Assembly: GCA_009760855.2 (NCBI GenBank)
Contig: WPIO01000222.1
Coordinates: 62,001-126,000 of the forward strand
Source: Cristatella mucedo
Lineage: Eukaryota; Bryozoa; Phylactolaemata; Cristatellidae
Direction of reading: 5' to 3'
DNA length: 64,000 nt
The notes beneath the pieces were generated by a model, which saw only the letters and a list, made by a program, of their open reading frames with translations, made no database searches and was not told where the DNA came from. Below are positions 24,248 to 34,935 of the stretch, one piece after another; within the stretch, counting starts at the first letter, position 1, and each line of letters opens with the position of its first letter. The position numbers and the translations under genes are program-made.

Positions 24248-24867
24248 AGATCCCTAGCTCACAGCATTCCTGGCATTGAGGATCCCCAGGGCACATGATC
24301 CCTGGCGAACATAATGCTTAGCTAACATAATCCATAGCCCACCGGATCCCAAGCAAGCAAGATTCCTGGTGAACTGGATCTCCAGTGGACAGAATCCCTG
24401 GCTCACAGGATCCCTAGCTCGCAGGGTCCTAGCATACAGGATCCGCAGGGCACATGATCCCTGGCCACTAGGATTCCTAGCTCACACTATTAAGAGAAGA
24501 CTGGATCCCCTACTCTGAGGATCCCTAGCTCCCAAGAATACTAGGCCACAGGCTCCCTAATGCACAGGATGTCTACTCCACCGGATTCCAAGCTCATATT
24601 ATCCCTTGCGCATAGCAAACTGGTGCACAGGATCGCTAGCACACATCATATATAGTGCACAAGATCACAAGTGCACAGGATCCTTGGCTACCAGGATAAA
24701 TTACCCACAGGATCCCTAGCACACAGGATCCTCAGCTTGCAAGATCCCTATATCCTCACTATCATTGGCAAACAGGTTCTCTGACTCACATGATCCCAAC
24801 CTCACAGGATTGCCAGCACATAGAAATCCAGAGCTCACAAGATTCCTATTGTACAGGATCCCTGGCA

Positions 24868-24921
<54 letters not shown>

Positions 24922-27841
24922 TAACGGATCTTAGTGCACGGGATCCCTGGTGGACATGATCCCTAGAGCAGGAGATCCCTGGCTCACAGGATCCTTAACT
25001 CACACGATCCCTAGCTCACACCACGCCTACTCAAAGCATCTCTGGTTTACAGGATTCCTGCTGCACAGGATCCCAAGTTACCAGCATTTTGCACAGGATC
25101 CCAGACGAACAGGATCCCTAGCTTACATGATCCCTAGTGCACCGGATCCCTGGCGATCAGGATCCCTGGCCAAAAGGTTCCCCAGTGGACAGGTTATCTG
25201 CAGACTCTCTCCCTGACCAATAGATCCTGAGCGCACCGGATCCCTGGTGGACATGATCCCTAGGGCAGGAGATCCCTGGCTCATCAGATCATTAGCTCAC
25301 ATAATCCCTAGCTCACAGGATCCCTACTCAAAGGATCTCTGGCTTACAGGATTCCTGGTGCACTGGATGCCAGGCAAACAGGATCCCTAGCTTACATTAA
25401 ACCTAGCGCACAGGATACCTAACGCACGGGATCTCTGGCAAGAATCGATGGGTCCCAGCATTGCCAGTGGTCGGGATCCGTGGCACTTAGGATTACTGGC
25501 ACCCAGTATACCTAGCACACAGGATGCCTACTTATAACAATAATAGTGCCCTTGATAACTTAAAGGATCTCTGGCATAAAGGATTCCTTGTGCTCAGGAC
25601 CCTAGGCTAACATCTTCCCTAGCTTACACGATCCATAGTGCACATGATCCCAGCCGATCAGGATCCCACGTGAACGGGATCCCTAGCCGACAAGATCCTT
25701 GGCTCACAGGATCCCAACTCACACGAAACCTAGCTTACACATTCCCTGGCACGCAAGATCCATAGCTTAACGGATCCATAGTGCACAGGATTCCTACTCA
25801 CAGGATCCTTGGTGCACAGGATCCCTAGCGCAGAGGATCTAGTGCGCCCATTATCGCATTCAAGAGAGATCCCTGGTGCTCAGAATCCCTGGCTCACATG
25901 ATCCCTAGTACACACAGATCCCTAGCTCACATGAACCCTAGTGGACATGATCTCTAGTGCACATGATCCCTAGCAAACACGATCCCTAGGGCAAAAGATC
26001 CCTGGTGCCCATGATGGAGAACACGATCCCTGTCTCACAGGATCCATGGCTAACTGTATCCCTAGCACGCCTGATCTATAGTGTACAGGATTTATAGCAG
26101 ACTAACCCTGATGCATCGGATGCTTAGCACACAGGATCCCTGGCTCACAGGATCCCAAGCACTCTGGATAACCAGTGCGCAGAATCCCTAGTAGACATGA
26201 TCATTAGAGCACTGGATGCCTAGCACACATGATTCCTAGCTGTCACGATCCTAAGCTCATATGATCCCTAGCTCACAGGATGACTAGTGCTCAGGATCCC
26301 TGGCACAGCCAATCCCTAGCATACAGGATCGCTTCGGAACAGGATCTCTGGCGCACATGATCCCTGGTACTCTAATATTCATAGTGCACACAATGCTTAG
26401 CGAAGAGGATCCCGGTCACACAGGATCACTGGCTCACGGGATCCCTAGCTAACATGATCTCCAGGTCACAGGACCCCCAGGGAGAAGATCAGTGACGAAC
26501 TGAATGCCTAGGTCACAGGATCCCCAGATCACCGGAACCTTATGGCACAGGATCAGTGGCAAACAGGATTCCTAGCACACAGGCTCCCTAGTGCACAGGA
26601 TCTCTGGCGAACAGGTTACATGGCTCTCAGGATTCCTGTCTCTACGGATCTCTAGCTCACAGAAATCCTAGCGCATAGATCCATGGCGGACAGGATTCCT
26701 ACTGCACAGGATCTTTAGTGGACATAATCCGTATGGTGCAGGATGCCTAGCACACATGATCCATAACAGACATAATACCTAGCTAGCAGGATCCTAAGCT
26801 CACTTGATACCTAGCATGCATGGTCTCTAACCCACAGTATGCCCAGCTCACAGCATCCCCAGTAAACAGGGTCCTTAGAGCTCAAGATCTCTGGCAAACT
26901 GTATCTCTGGCACACAGGATTCAGAGCTCACAGGGTGCTTAGATCACAAGTTTCATCTCTAGTGCACAGGATCCCTAGCTCACAGAATCCTTCGCACACC
27001 GGATCTCAGATAAACATGATTTCTAGTGCACAGGATCTTTAGGGTCCAAGATCTCTTATGAACATGGTTCCAGGTGCACGTGATGCCTAGGGGACAAAAT
27101 CAATATTGCGCTTGGTCCTTACAGTACAGAATCCCTAGCGCACTGGATCCCTAGCGCACTGGATCCCTGGCGCACAGGATCCCTGGCGCACAGGATCCCT
27201 TGCCTACAGGATCCATAGCTCACAGGATTTCCAGTGCACAGGATCCCTAGCTGATAGTATCCCTAGCGATCAGAATTCCTTGCGAATTCAATTCCGAGGG
27301 CACAGAAGCCCTATGGCACAGGATCTCTGACGAACAGGATCCTTGTTGCACAGGATTCCTAACTCACAGAATCCCAAACTCACAGGAACCCGAGCTTACA
27401 CGATCTCCAGCTCTCAGGATCCGTAGTTGACAGGATCCCCAACGCCTAGGATCCCTAGCATGCATGATCTCTAGCGCACACGCTATCTCTGGCTCACAGG
27501 ATTCCTAGCTCAGAAAATCTTAAGCTCACAGATCCCTAGCGCACACTATCCCTAGCGCATACGATCTCTAGCATACAGGATTCCATGCGGACACGATCCC
27601 TAGCCTGCGTGATTCCTGGCGCACATGATCACTAAAGGAAAGGATCCCTAGTGCACTGAATCAATGGAGCACGGGATCTATGGATCACAGGGTCCATAGC
27701 TCACCGGAGCCCTATGTCACAGGATCCCTAGTGCACAATAATAACATTCCTAGAGCACACGATCCATGGCTAAAAGAATTCCTACTGCACAGGAATCTCA
27801 TGCACAAGATATCTGGCAAACAGAATTCCTGGTGCACCGGA
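24248..27841 (+). repeat. 16-bp minisatellite array, block 4
   Basis: Last part of the forward array; module copies near 24864, 25200 and 26098. The array stops abruptly at about 27841. Confidence 0.97.
24868..24919 (+). repeat. CT microsatellite inside array
   Basis: A run of about 25 CT units directly follows GGCAGA, the place where other module copies carry CTCTCTCC. Confidence 0.95.
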
Positions 27842-28419
27842 TGTGAATTTCTCTAAATTCGTGGTCGTCAGGCTTGCTAGAACTCAGGAGGCCCAACTTA
27901 CCTCTTGTCTTCGGAATCTTAGCCGAATTTGCAGTAAACCTCTAGTTATAGGTAACCTTATTTCTGTAAATGGTCTCGACGAGCACACCCTAACTGAAAC
28001 TTGATTTTGAAACTTTTTTGAAAAACTTTATTTATTTATTTATTTTTTATTGAAACTTGCTAAATTTGATAAACTGCCAGACAACTGAAAACGCAACCCC
28101 GACTGGTTTCTTATTCTTTCACACGCCTAGATCAATCAAAACTGTAGGTGGAGTCAACAGAGAAGCTGCCCGTGCTGAGCAATCGGCAGCATAGAAGAAT
28201 AAGTAAAAATGAAACGCTTCAGAAGATTAATGAGGAGGGCGAGTATCGTTAAGGGTGGTTGTTTAATTAGAAGAGGACAGTTCTGAAAAAGAATGCCGAC
28301 CGGATATTCATTTTTAAGGATGAGGTCTATGTCCGCTGCTTCGAGACTGCAAGGATCGCCTTACGATCATTGCCTGCTGAAATACCGAAAGATTTTCGCT
28401 AAAGCCTGCCGTGACTTGC
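27842..28419. other. spacer and possible N-terminal part of the transposon
   Basis: Contains a TTTA-repeat region near 28028-28056. No clear coding; the expected helix-turn-helix of a pogo transposase is not visible. Confidence 0.35.
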
Positions 28420-28593
28420 AAGGTCAAGAAAATTAGGACCCTGATCAATAAAAACAAGAACCTGCTGCCTGTCCATTGGATGCACAAGGGCAAGGGCTGG
28501 ATCACGAAGCAGCTACAATCAGACTAGTTTCAGGAGCGCTTCATCCGTAAGTCTGCTAGCTGCATTTTGTGGAGAAGTGACTCGATTTTAATA

Positions 28594-28644
28594 CTAGCTG
28601 ATTAAAAAGGCTCTTTTTGTATAACGGCAGAAGAGCCTTTGGCG
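28594..28644 (-). mobile_element. SINE family 2 fragment
   Basis: Matches the 3' body of the SINE at 45302 (CTAGCTGATT...AGAAGAGCCTTT). Confidence 0.65.
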
Positions 28645-28683
28645 AGCCATGATGGCACACGAAGTAATGTGGTTGTTTTTTGC

Positions 28684-28806
28684 CACCTTGAGACCGAGGT
28701 CGTGGTTCGCATTCTATAGTGGGTAGTTCTTTATTGACGCTACAAGCGGTGGTGATAGCCGTAAAGGCTCCTATGTCGCTATACAAAAGAGGGTGTTAAC
28801 TCAGCT
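28684..28806 (+). mobile_element. SINE family 2 fragment
   Basis: Plus-oriented piece with GACCGAGGTCGTGGTTCG (degenerate B box), GATAGCCGTAAAGGCTC and ending in CAGCTAGT. Confidence 0.75.
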
Positions 28807-28918
28807 AGTATTGGCGGCTATCACCACTGCTTGCATTGCCGATGAGGCGCACTCACAGCAGAATTCCACCCCACGACCTCGGGACTGAGGTCATAAAAAG
28901 CGAACGCCTCACCTAGTG
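28807..28918 (-). mobile_element. SINE family 2 fragment
   Basis: Minus-oriented head and part of body (GGCGGCTATCACCACTGC, CCCACGACCTCGG), directly abutting the plus-oriented copy tail to tail. Confidence 0.75.
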
Positions 28919-29309
28919 TTCTGTTCTTCTTCTCATGGATAATGCTGGATCTCATGCGCAAGACTTATCCTATGATGGTGTGCTAATAGAGTTTCTTCCT
29001 CTCAACACCACTTCCCTCATCCAGCACATGGGTCAAAGCCTTATTCGCGCTTTCAAGGCTTTCTGCACTCGAAATGTGGCGAAGCACCCAGTCGAAGGTG
29101 TACGCCTTGCGAACTTCTTGCTGAAGGAGTACCAGCTGCAGTATACCATAGCCACCTGTCGGAAGAACATACAAGCAGGGTTGAAGAGCATGAAGACGAA
29201 GACTGCGAAGGCCAGCTGGAAAAAGTTGCCGGCTGAAATTGTCCACGACCAAACAGGTCTAACCGCAAAGGCTTCAAGAAACTTGGCCGTGGATGGGCAG
29301 TTACGCTAG

Positions 29310-30172
29310 CCTGGCTGCTGGGAGAGGTAGATTTGGCTGAATGCGAGCCGCGTTGATGCAGATTAGCTGCTGGAAACGCATACGAATCCATTAACCGTCG
29401 AGGGTCTGGTGGAGATGGCGAAGTTTTAGATTGAGGAGGATAAGCAGCCGGAGGTTTATAGAGCTCAGAGGTCAAGAGGAGGAAGAAGTTGGCCTTGCAT
29501 CCGAGCATCTCTCGCTAGTCTCGAGTAAGGTAAAGTCGTGCTAGTGAAGTACAGGACACGATTGGTGAATGTGGCCCACGAACAATGCGCGCGTTGCCGA
29601 TGATCGTTCGTGATCAAGCAATGATCAACTTGATGAGCGATGGAACCCTGTACACGCTTCGTCACGCACATAGGAATATTGCGCCGGTAACTGCCTATCG
29701 TTATGCTCAACAGCTAAGTACCAATTAACCAATTGCCTACTCCCAGTCTTCCTTCAGCGGCTAAAGACGATGACGCAAATGATGAAGATTACGCACAACC
29801 TGGAGACCATCCTACCAAGCTCGTCTCTGCTGTGCAGCACGTCTATTCGTCTTCACCGCTTCATTATCGAACTGGTGGCACTAGTTTCATTGGTTAGCGG
29901 CGGCGTGTAAGAACTGGGGGTGTGAGTGTAAGTAAATGTACCATAATAATAATAATAATAATAATAATATGACATTTTAACTCTGTAATGACCCACGATA
30001 ATAACCGATTAAGTTGACAGCCGATAAAGTTGAGCGCCGATTGGGAACAACGAGCTGAGCGAGAGCACTTTTGAGACTTCGGCGATAAGCTGAAACTTAT
30101 GAGTATCATTATCTATATTTTTTGTTATTTATTATTGCTTAAGTTATTGATTATTATGACGTACGACTTGGC
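29310..30172. other. unassigned DNA with ATA microsatellite
   Basis: Probably the degenerate 3' part of the pogo element up to about 29900, then an ATA repeat at about 29943-29969. No gene supported. Confidence 0.4.
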
Positions 30173-30182
30173 TGCTATATAA
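30173..30182 (+). promoter_or_regulatory. TATA box
   Basis: GCTATATAAGG is a strong TATA match. A splice-donor-like GTGAGT follows at about 30231 and an acceptor-like TTTTTTATCCAG ends at about 30282, so a short first exon and 52-bp leader intron are possible before the ATG at 30462. It could alternatively be the promoter of a solo LTR. Confidence 0.4.
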
Positions 30183-30461
30183 GGCTGGTGCCTAACCGCA
30201 GTCACAGTCTTGGAGCAATGGTCTGCCGGTCGGTGAGTCTAGCGAGTGTAACGGCGACTAAAATTGTGTTATTTTTTATCCAGAGGGTACTAATAAAGTT
30301 AGAAACCGCATTTAGAAGGTTGTGAATAAGTTTGTAATGCTTTAGCTAGGTAGGTATTCTATTTATAGATAAAGAATGCTACTACGTGGAAATTTATTGA
30401 GCCTAGAGCTGACTAAACGTGATAAGCGAGGGAGGTCTTTGTTTATGTCCCAGTTGCGTTT

Positions 30462-30806
30462 ATGGCCCTGTTATTCGCATTGTGGCCAGTTTATTGCCTT
30501 GCTTCTCTCCCTGTGGTTAGCGTACAGCACAATGGATTTATTGACGCTGAGCTGGTTTATGGGACTCGTCGGTTTGCAGGGAGATGGTATATGAGGGTGA
30601 ATCACTGCCCTACAGAGGTAGGAAGTTCCAACGCAGGCGGAGGTAAAGACGGCTGTTTCGGAAGATGTACATGCAACCGCAAGAATACATGTCTTTATGA
30701 GCCCGATTCGGCGTGCTGCGTGTTGTCGCGTATGTGCCACTGTGAAATCACAAAAACACACTCAATATCGTCCAGGCAGTGCAGAAAGCAACGTTTTAGG
30801 AAATAA
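30462..30806 (+). CDS. candidate secreted cysteine-rich protein, 114 aa
   Basis: The ATG at 30462 starts with a hydrophobic signal-peptide-like segment (MALLFALWPVYCLASLPVV). The C-terminal 60 residues hold ten cysteines, with the core spacing CxxxCxCx5Cx7CCx5CxC. The stop codon TAA at 30804-30806 lies within an AATAAA. A TATA box lies about 290 bp upstream. The architecture is that of a small secreted disulfide-rich protein. I do not recognise the cysteine pattern and make no functional claim; a chance frame remains possible because a minus-strand frame also spans it. Confidence 0.35.
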   Translation: MALLFALWPVYCLASLPVVSVQHNGFIDAELVYGTRRFAGRWYMRVNHCPTEVGSSNAGGGKDGCFGRCTCNRKNTCLYEPDSACCVLSRMCHCEITKTHSISSRQCRKQRFRK

Positions 30807-30859
30807 AATTAGTGGCACATGGCAGATGAAAAGACATGTGACTTCCGCCAGCCTCATTT

Positions 30860-31130
30860 TCATGCCTACAGTGATTCGCACGGTATTATTCGTAGCAGTT
30901 GCACGTACATGTGATAGGGTCACGGGAGTTATGACGCGATGCTAGCTATCATTCCACGACTGACGTTGCTTCTCTAAGCGACATTTTGCAAGCTGGTTTA
31001 CCTGCCAGTTCGTAAGTATGAAATTGATGTTGTTACGCGCTGAAGCTGACGCTCACGTTGCTCGTACGTGCAGGTTAAATGCAGCTATTTTATTTGCGAT
31101 TCTCGGCTCAAAGCCAGGGAACAAGCCGCT
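30860..31130 (+). repeat. dispersed repeat R2, copy 1
   Basis: Diverged similarity to 45990-46280, for example TTGCTTCTCTAAGCGACATT here against TTGCTTCTTTTAAGCGACAT there, followed by a shared TCGTAAGTA and a CTCGGCTCAAAGCCAG-like end. Element type unknown. Confidence 0.5.
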
Positions 31131-31230
31131 GCGATGGTTTTGCCGGGACTAGCTATACAAACCTACGTCTCAATGAACCACCTGCTAGTATAATCCTGAG
31201 CTCACTGATACATGTAAGCCTTTAGCCTAT

Positions 31231-31356
31231 GGTTTGGTCTAGCCGTTAAGGTGCTCGCCCCGACTAAGGTCTGACTGAGGTCGTGGGCTCGAGCCCCGAG
31301 GCGTATGTGAAGCGCCTGAATAGAGATTAAGTTCTCTTGGGGCGCTATATAAATGA
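31231..31356 (+). mobile_element. tRNA-derived SINE with LINE A-like tail (family 1)
   Basis: tRNA-like head with an A box (TGGTCTAGCCGTTAAGG) and B box (GGGCTCGAGCCCC), joined to GAAGCGCCTGAATAGAG, ATTAAGTTCTCTTGGGGCGC, which is the 3' end of LINE A. Followed by an AT microsatellite to 31398. Shared tail implies mobilisation by the LINE A machinery. Confidence 0.8.
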
Positions 31357-31358
31357 AT

Positions 31359-31395
<37 letters not shown>

Positions 31396-31398
31396 ATC
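31357..31398. repeat. AT microsatellite
   Basis: TATATATA run that serves as the tail of the SINE. Confidence 0.9.
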
Positions 31399-32039
31399 TT
31401 ATGCCAGCGGATACAGCGGCGTTGGCAGGAAGTCCACCAGGAGCGGTAGGCAGAATTTGCTTAGTATGCAGCGTTGATTTGTTAATCACTGGCCTGACAG
31501 CAGTCTCTCCGAGTAATGATCAGACAACGCGCTAAGCTAAGGAAATACTTGTACACAAATTCAGTTCAATGAGGCTCTCGTAAACATCGCGATTGTATGC
31601 TTCAGCTGATGCGTCCAGAGCGAGAGGCAAGTCCAGAGTAACACTAACCTTCACGTCGCTGATTCCGTTTTAGGAGAAACAGGTTGTGCCCCAACGGAGC
31701 TTGGTGTGAGAAGATCGTTAGTGCCAACGTCGTCCAAATGCTTGCGCCAGGAGACTCAATAAAATTCAGTGTCTCTAACCAGGATAAAATTTAAGATAAA
31801 CATTCTCGCTAGTGACTTTCCAAAACTTCCTATTTTGGCGCTGAACAGTCGGAGAGAGCGGAAGACAATGAACCTGACAACACTTTTGCATGGACTGGAT
31901 ACGCCCTGGCATGAGTGCCAGGCTGGCACAGATTGGTCTTGGACTAAGCCTAGGTCTAAGTCTATAAACGTGCCTTACTATCTCAAACGGCAATAGTCAT
32001 GTCCTTGAATCAATTAGTGTGAGGAAATCTAAATTGATA
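31399..32039. other. unassigned DNA
   Basis: No domain or repeat recognised in any frame. Confidence 0.4.
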
Positions 32040-32400
32040 TAGTTCTGTAGCTCACTGCTTGCTGATCTCTAGACGTTTGTTAGCCCATAACTATGCAGCT
32101 ATGCTCGTCTGTCGTGAGAGTCACGGTTGCCATGCCACACCACTTCTCACTGACCTTCATTGGCTCCCAAGCAAGCAGCATATCAATTTCAAGGTGCTGC
32201 CACTTACTTTTACGTCTCCTCACTCTGTGGCTTTAGTTATCTATCAGAAATAGTCCCCCGGAACTCTAAGAGTCTTTTGACAGGCTGTTCTGACTTGAAT
32301 TGTGTAGCCATGCCACATACTAACCTCAAAACCATTGGAGACCTTGCCTGTAGTTTCTTCGCCACCAAAGCCTGCGAACCGCTAGGGATGCACGTCACGT
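32040..32400 (+). mobile_element. old LINE A fragment
   Basis: Diverged C-terminal region: VCRESHGCHATPLLTDLHWL and PHTNLKTIGDLACSF correspond to the [20 protein letters not shown] and HTNLKSFGDHAFSSY segments of better copies. Several shifts; much older than the other copies. Confidence 0.85.
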
Positions 32401-33179
32401 GACATTATAACAGTTTAAAAAAGCTTAAAATACATCAGCTTATTTCAGTATTGCTGGGTCTTTCGTTTGCCTGTACCTTTGTACACTATCCCTGCCACCT
32501 CCAGACGTTACCACCAATCATTTTATCGTATGATCTTCTGTTCATTCTAGTTTTGTGAAATATTATTACATCAATTTCCCATGGCATTAAAATTCTCCCG
32601 CAAATCTTCGTGTGACTCATATCATATAACTAATTAGCGGTCAATGTCTTTTTGCATGAGTATGATTCCAATAATAATGCTATTGTTAATGAAATAAGTA
32701 AAGATTATTGCTTGTAATTTGACCGTCCCAAACTGTAAAATGCCTCAATAAGTATTTGTGTGCTAAGATAGAGAACTTATTTAAGTTTTTCGTAGCTTCT
32801 TTGGCTGGCCTTTCCATTCTGAAGCCTGCAGATTCCAACTTTCGAAACGAAGATAAAGTGAGAAGCAGTCGTAAGGGTAATTAAGGAAATCAGGATATTC
32901 TGTTAGATGCCTAGGACGGCTGGAATGCGGCATTCTGCATTACACCAGGATTTGCTGTTTCCAAGTATAGCATATGCAGATCAAAAGCTGCAAAGTAGTT
33001 GTGGCAGACGATTCAGAAAATAAGACCAAGTGACAGAGTTTCTTGGATAGTTTGACAATTTTTGCAGATGAAGACATCTCCTGTTGCTATTTTACATTGG
33101 CTTTTTTCAATAGGCCTGCCAAAATAGAAAGAAAGCCCCACCATTGTAGAAAGCACCTAATACGAAAGAGAGATGGAGT
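32401..33179. other. unassigned DNA
   Basis: No feature supported; part may be the degenerate 3' end of the LINE B-like fragment that follows on the minus strand. Confidence 0.35.
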
Positions 33180-33640
33180 ATGCTGTTCGGTAATGGCCGA
33201 GGTTTTTTAATGCTGGTACTCAAAGTAAATAATTCACCCAATAGGTCACCAAACTCCGTGCATACGGTGAGGATAGCATAGCCATATTGCTAATTTGAAA
33301 CAATAAATAATCCTGCAGCAGGCTTAGGGTGTCCAATGAGTACCATTTCAGTTTTATTTTTGATTAGCCAAATGAGATTGACCGATATCGACAAGGGAAT
33401 ATGCGATTTTTTCACATTCAGATTCTAAGCAGCAGTAAGTTATTCCCAACTTATAAGTTTCGAAGACTCCCAAATTTCTTTAGGAAATATTTGATGGATG
33501 ATCCAGAATGCAAATTTTCTTAACTGTCCCACAGACAGTACACATAGAGAGCTATTTAGGACCATGTATTGATCATCTGCTTTTAAAGTCAGTTTAACGA
33601 GATGTGACCGAGGAATTACTCAGCCTGATTGCTGGCGGAT
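33180..33640 (-). mobile_element. LINE B-like RT fragment
   Basis: On the minus strand a piece reads NKTEMVLIGHPK, matching [13 protein letters not shown] of the LINE at 57120-59310; surrounding sequence is degenerate. Confidence 0.55.
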
Positions 33641-33751
33641 ATCTTGTTCAATCTGTGATATTGTGATCAGTAGCGTTAAATTCGGTCAGCAGATCCAGAA
33701 AGATGTGATCGATGACTGTACCTGCTCGGACAGTCACTGATCCAATTGAGA

Positions 33752-33801
33752 AAGAGAGAGAGAGAGAGAGAGAAAGCGAGAGAGAGAGAGAGAGAGAGAG
33801 A
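33752..33801 (+). repeat. GA microsatellite
   Basis: About 24 GA units with two interruptions. Confidence 0.95.
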
Positions 33802-34120
33802 GCAGTGTTATTCAAGTGGTATCACGTGATTTCAAACTGAAATGCATATAAGCTAGCCTTACAATGTGTGAGACTAGGTTCTCAGCTACAATGAATAGAG
33901 ATCTTTTTACAAAGAGGAAGAAGGATAACTGTATAAGAGCTTTGTATTATTTCATAATCTTTTTTGCCTTTTAGGTATTTTTCGAGTCCATTGCAGCTTG
34001 GGGTGACTTTGGAACAGGTCTTTAATCCTGTAAACTACATTTACTTAAGTGCTGCCTGGATAAGTAATCCGTCAATGAAAAAAAAATGAAAATATATGTG
34101 CAGGATTAAAGTTAAATCTC

Positions 34121-34935
34121 TAGGGGATGTACCGACAATTGAGCTTGTGACTACTCGCCATACGACAATTGGCCTGTACCAACCGGCCTTAACGACGATT
34201 GATCTATAAGACAACTGATCTTTGACAAGTGCCCTAGGATCAGACATAGGTAATACAAATAAAACTGGTGTAGGTCATTTTTTCTTATCAGATTAGCTTA
34301 TATATATATATATTATGTGTATTAGTATTGGTAGTATAAATAAATATAATTGATAATTTTTGGAGTTAATATAATTTGATAATTTGTTGAACACAGAAAT
34401 ATTTATAAATCATGAAGTCAGCGATACAGTACGGAATTTCCATGAGTGGAAATAAAAGCAAGGACGAGCAAATACGAACAAAGAGATACCACGAGCTAGA
34501 TGAAAAAGTTCGATGGGCTGTTGAAGGTTACGGTCGTACAGATGTTTTAAATTTTCTTCTTGCCATTGCATATTTGTCGAATAGTTAGTTGAGAAGCTAC
34601 AGCAACATTAAGATCGATTTTTATCTAGAACTAATGCGGATTTTTGACACTTTTAGAAGAAAACTGTTCTATTAATAATCTTGTTGCATAAATTAAAAAA
34701 TTGTCAGCCTTATGAATTCATTCTAAATTGTTTGTATCGATTGTGTAAATTAAAATTTGTGTATTATTCTAATAAATTGACATAGATCATTTGTCGTATA
34801 GGCCAGTTAGTACAAGCCAGTTGTCGTCAGTCAAATAGTCGCAGACCGGATGGTGTATAGATCAATTGTCATATAGGCAGGTTGGTACAGGCCAATTGTC
34901 GTGGGGTTAGTAGTCGTAGGTTCAATAGTCACCCA
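34121..34935. mobile_element. foldback/MULE-like element with long terminal inverted repeats
   Basis: About 115 bp at 34121-34235 and 150 bp at 34785-34935 are inverted repeats. Each arm itself contains repeated motifs of the type GACAATTGGCCTGTACCAA and GACAATTGATCTATA. The interior is AT-rich with one small frame and no transposase, so this is a non-autonomous element. TIRs with internal subrepeats are known for foldback and some MULE elements. Confidence 0.7.
34412..34588 (+). CDS. small ORF within foldback element, 58 aa
   Basis: ATG to TAG, intact. The product is basic at the N-terminus (GNKSKDEQIRTKRYHEL) with a hydrophobic C-terminal end. It lies inside the inverted-repeat element. 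No family recognised; it may be a remnant of a transposase start. Confidence 0.25.
   Translation: MKSAIQYGISMSGNKSKDEQIRTKRYHELDEKVRWAVEGYGRTDVLNFLLAIAYLSNS

Larger units (their letters stand above)
28420..29309 (+). pseudogene. pogo/Tigger-type DDE transposase, split by SINEs
   Basis: The part before 28590 reads LPVHWMHKGKGWITKQLQS and FQERFIRKS, matching the Trp-containing segment before the second catalytic Asp in DDE_1 transposases. After the SINE block the frame resumes with VLLLMDNAGSHAQDL (about 28920-28965), where the Asp of MDNAG is catalytic, then IEFLPLNTTSLIQHMGQ and IRAFKAF, the hallmark of jerky/pogo proteins; it stays open to 29309. A stop lies before FQERF. The last catalytic acid is not clear. 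Non-functional. Confidence 0.8.

Noticed and set aside
13600-27600. Many open frames of 60-98 codons in both strands of the array
   Set aside because: A 16-bp repeat shifts frame each unit and gives a 48-bp (16-codon) protein periodicity; the frames are by-products with repeated SLAHRIPS-type peptides and no start or splice context.
13385-27841. CRISPR-like array (short repeats with variable parts)
   Set aside because: Units are only 16 bp with a variable part of 4-5 bases drawn from a few variants, no fixed spacers, no cas genes, and the window is eukaryotic. It is a minisatellite.
28983-29508. Minus-strand frames of 89 and 151 codons
   Set aside because: Shadows of the pogo transposase, whose plus-strand motifs are clear.
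30462-30806. Venom or toxin peptide
   Set aside because: Cysteine-rich and signal-like, but no match to a toxin cysteine framework I recognise; only a neutral description is justified.
31231-31310. Functional tRNA gene
   Set aside because: A and B boxes exist but the cloverleaf is poor and the sequence continues directly into a LINE-type tail; it is a SINE.
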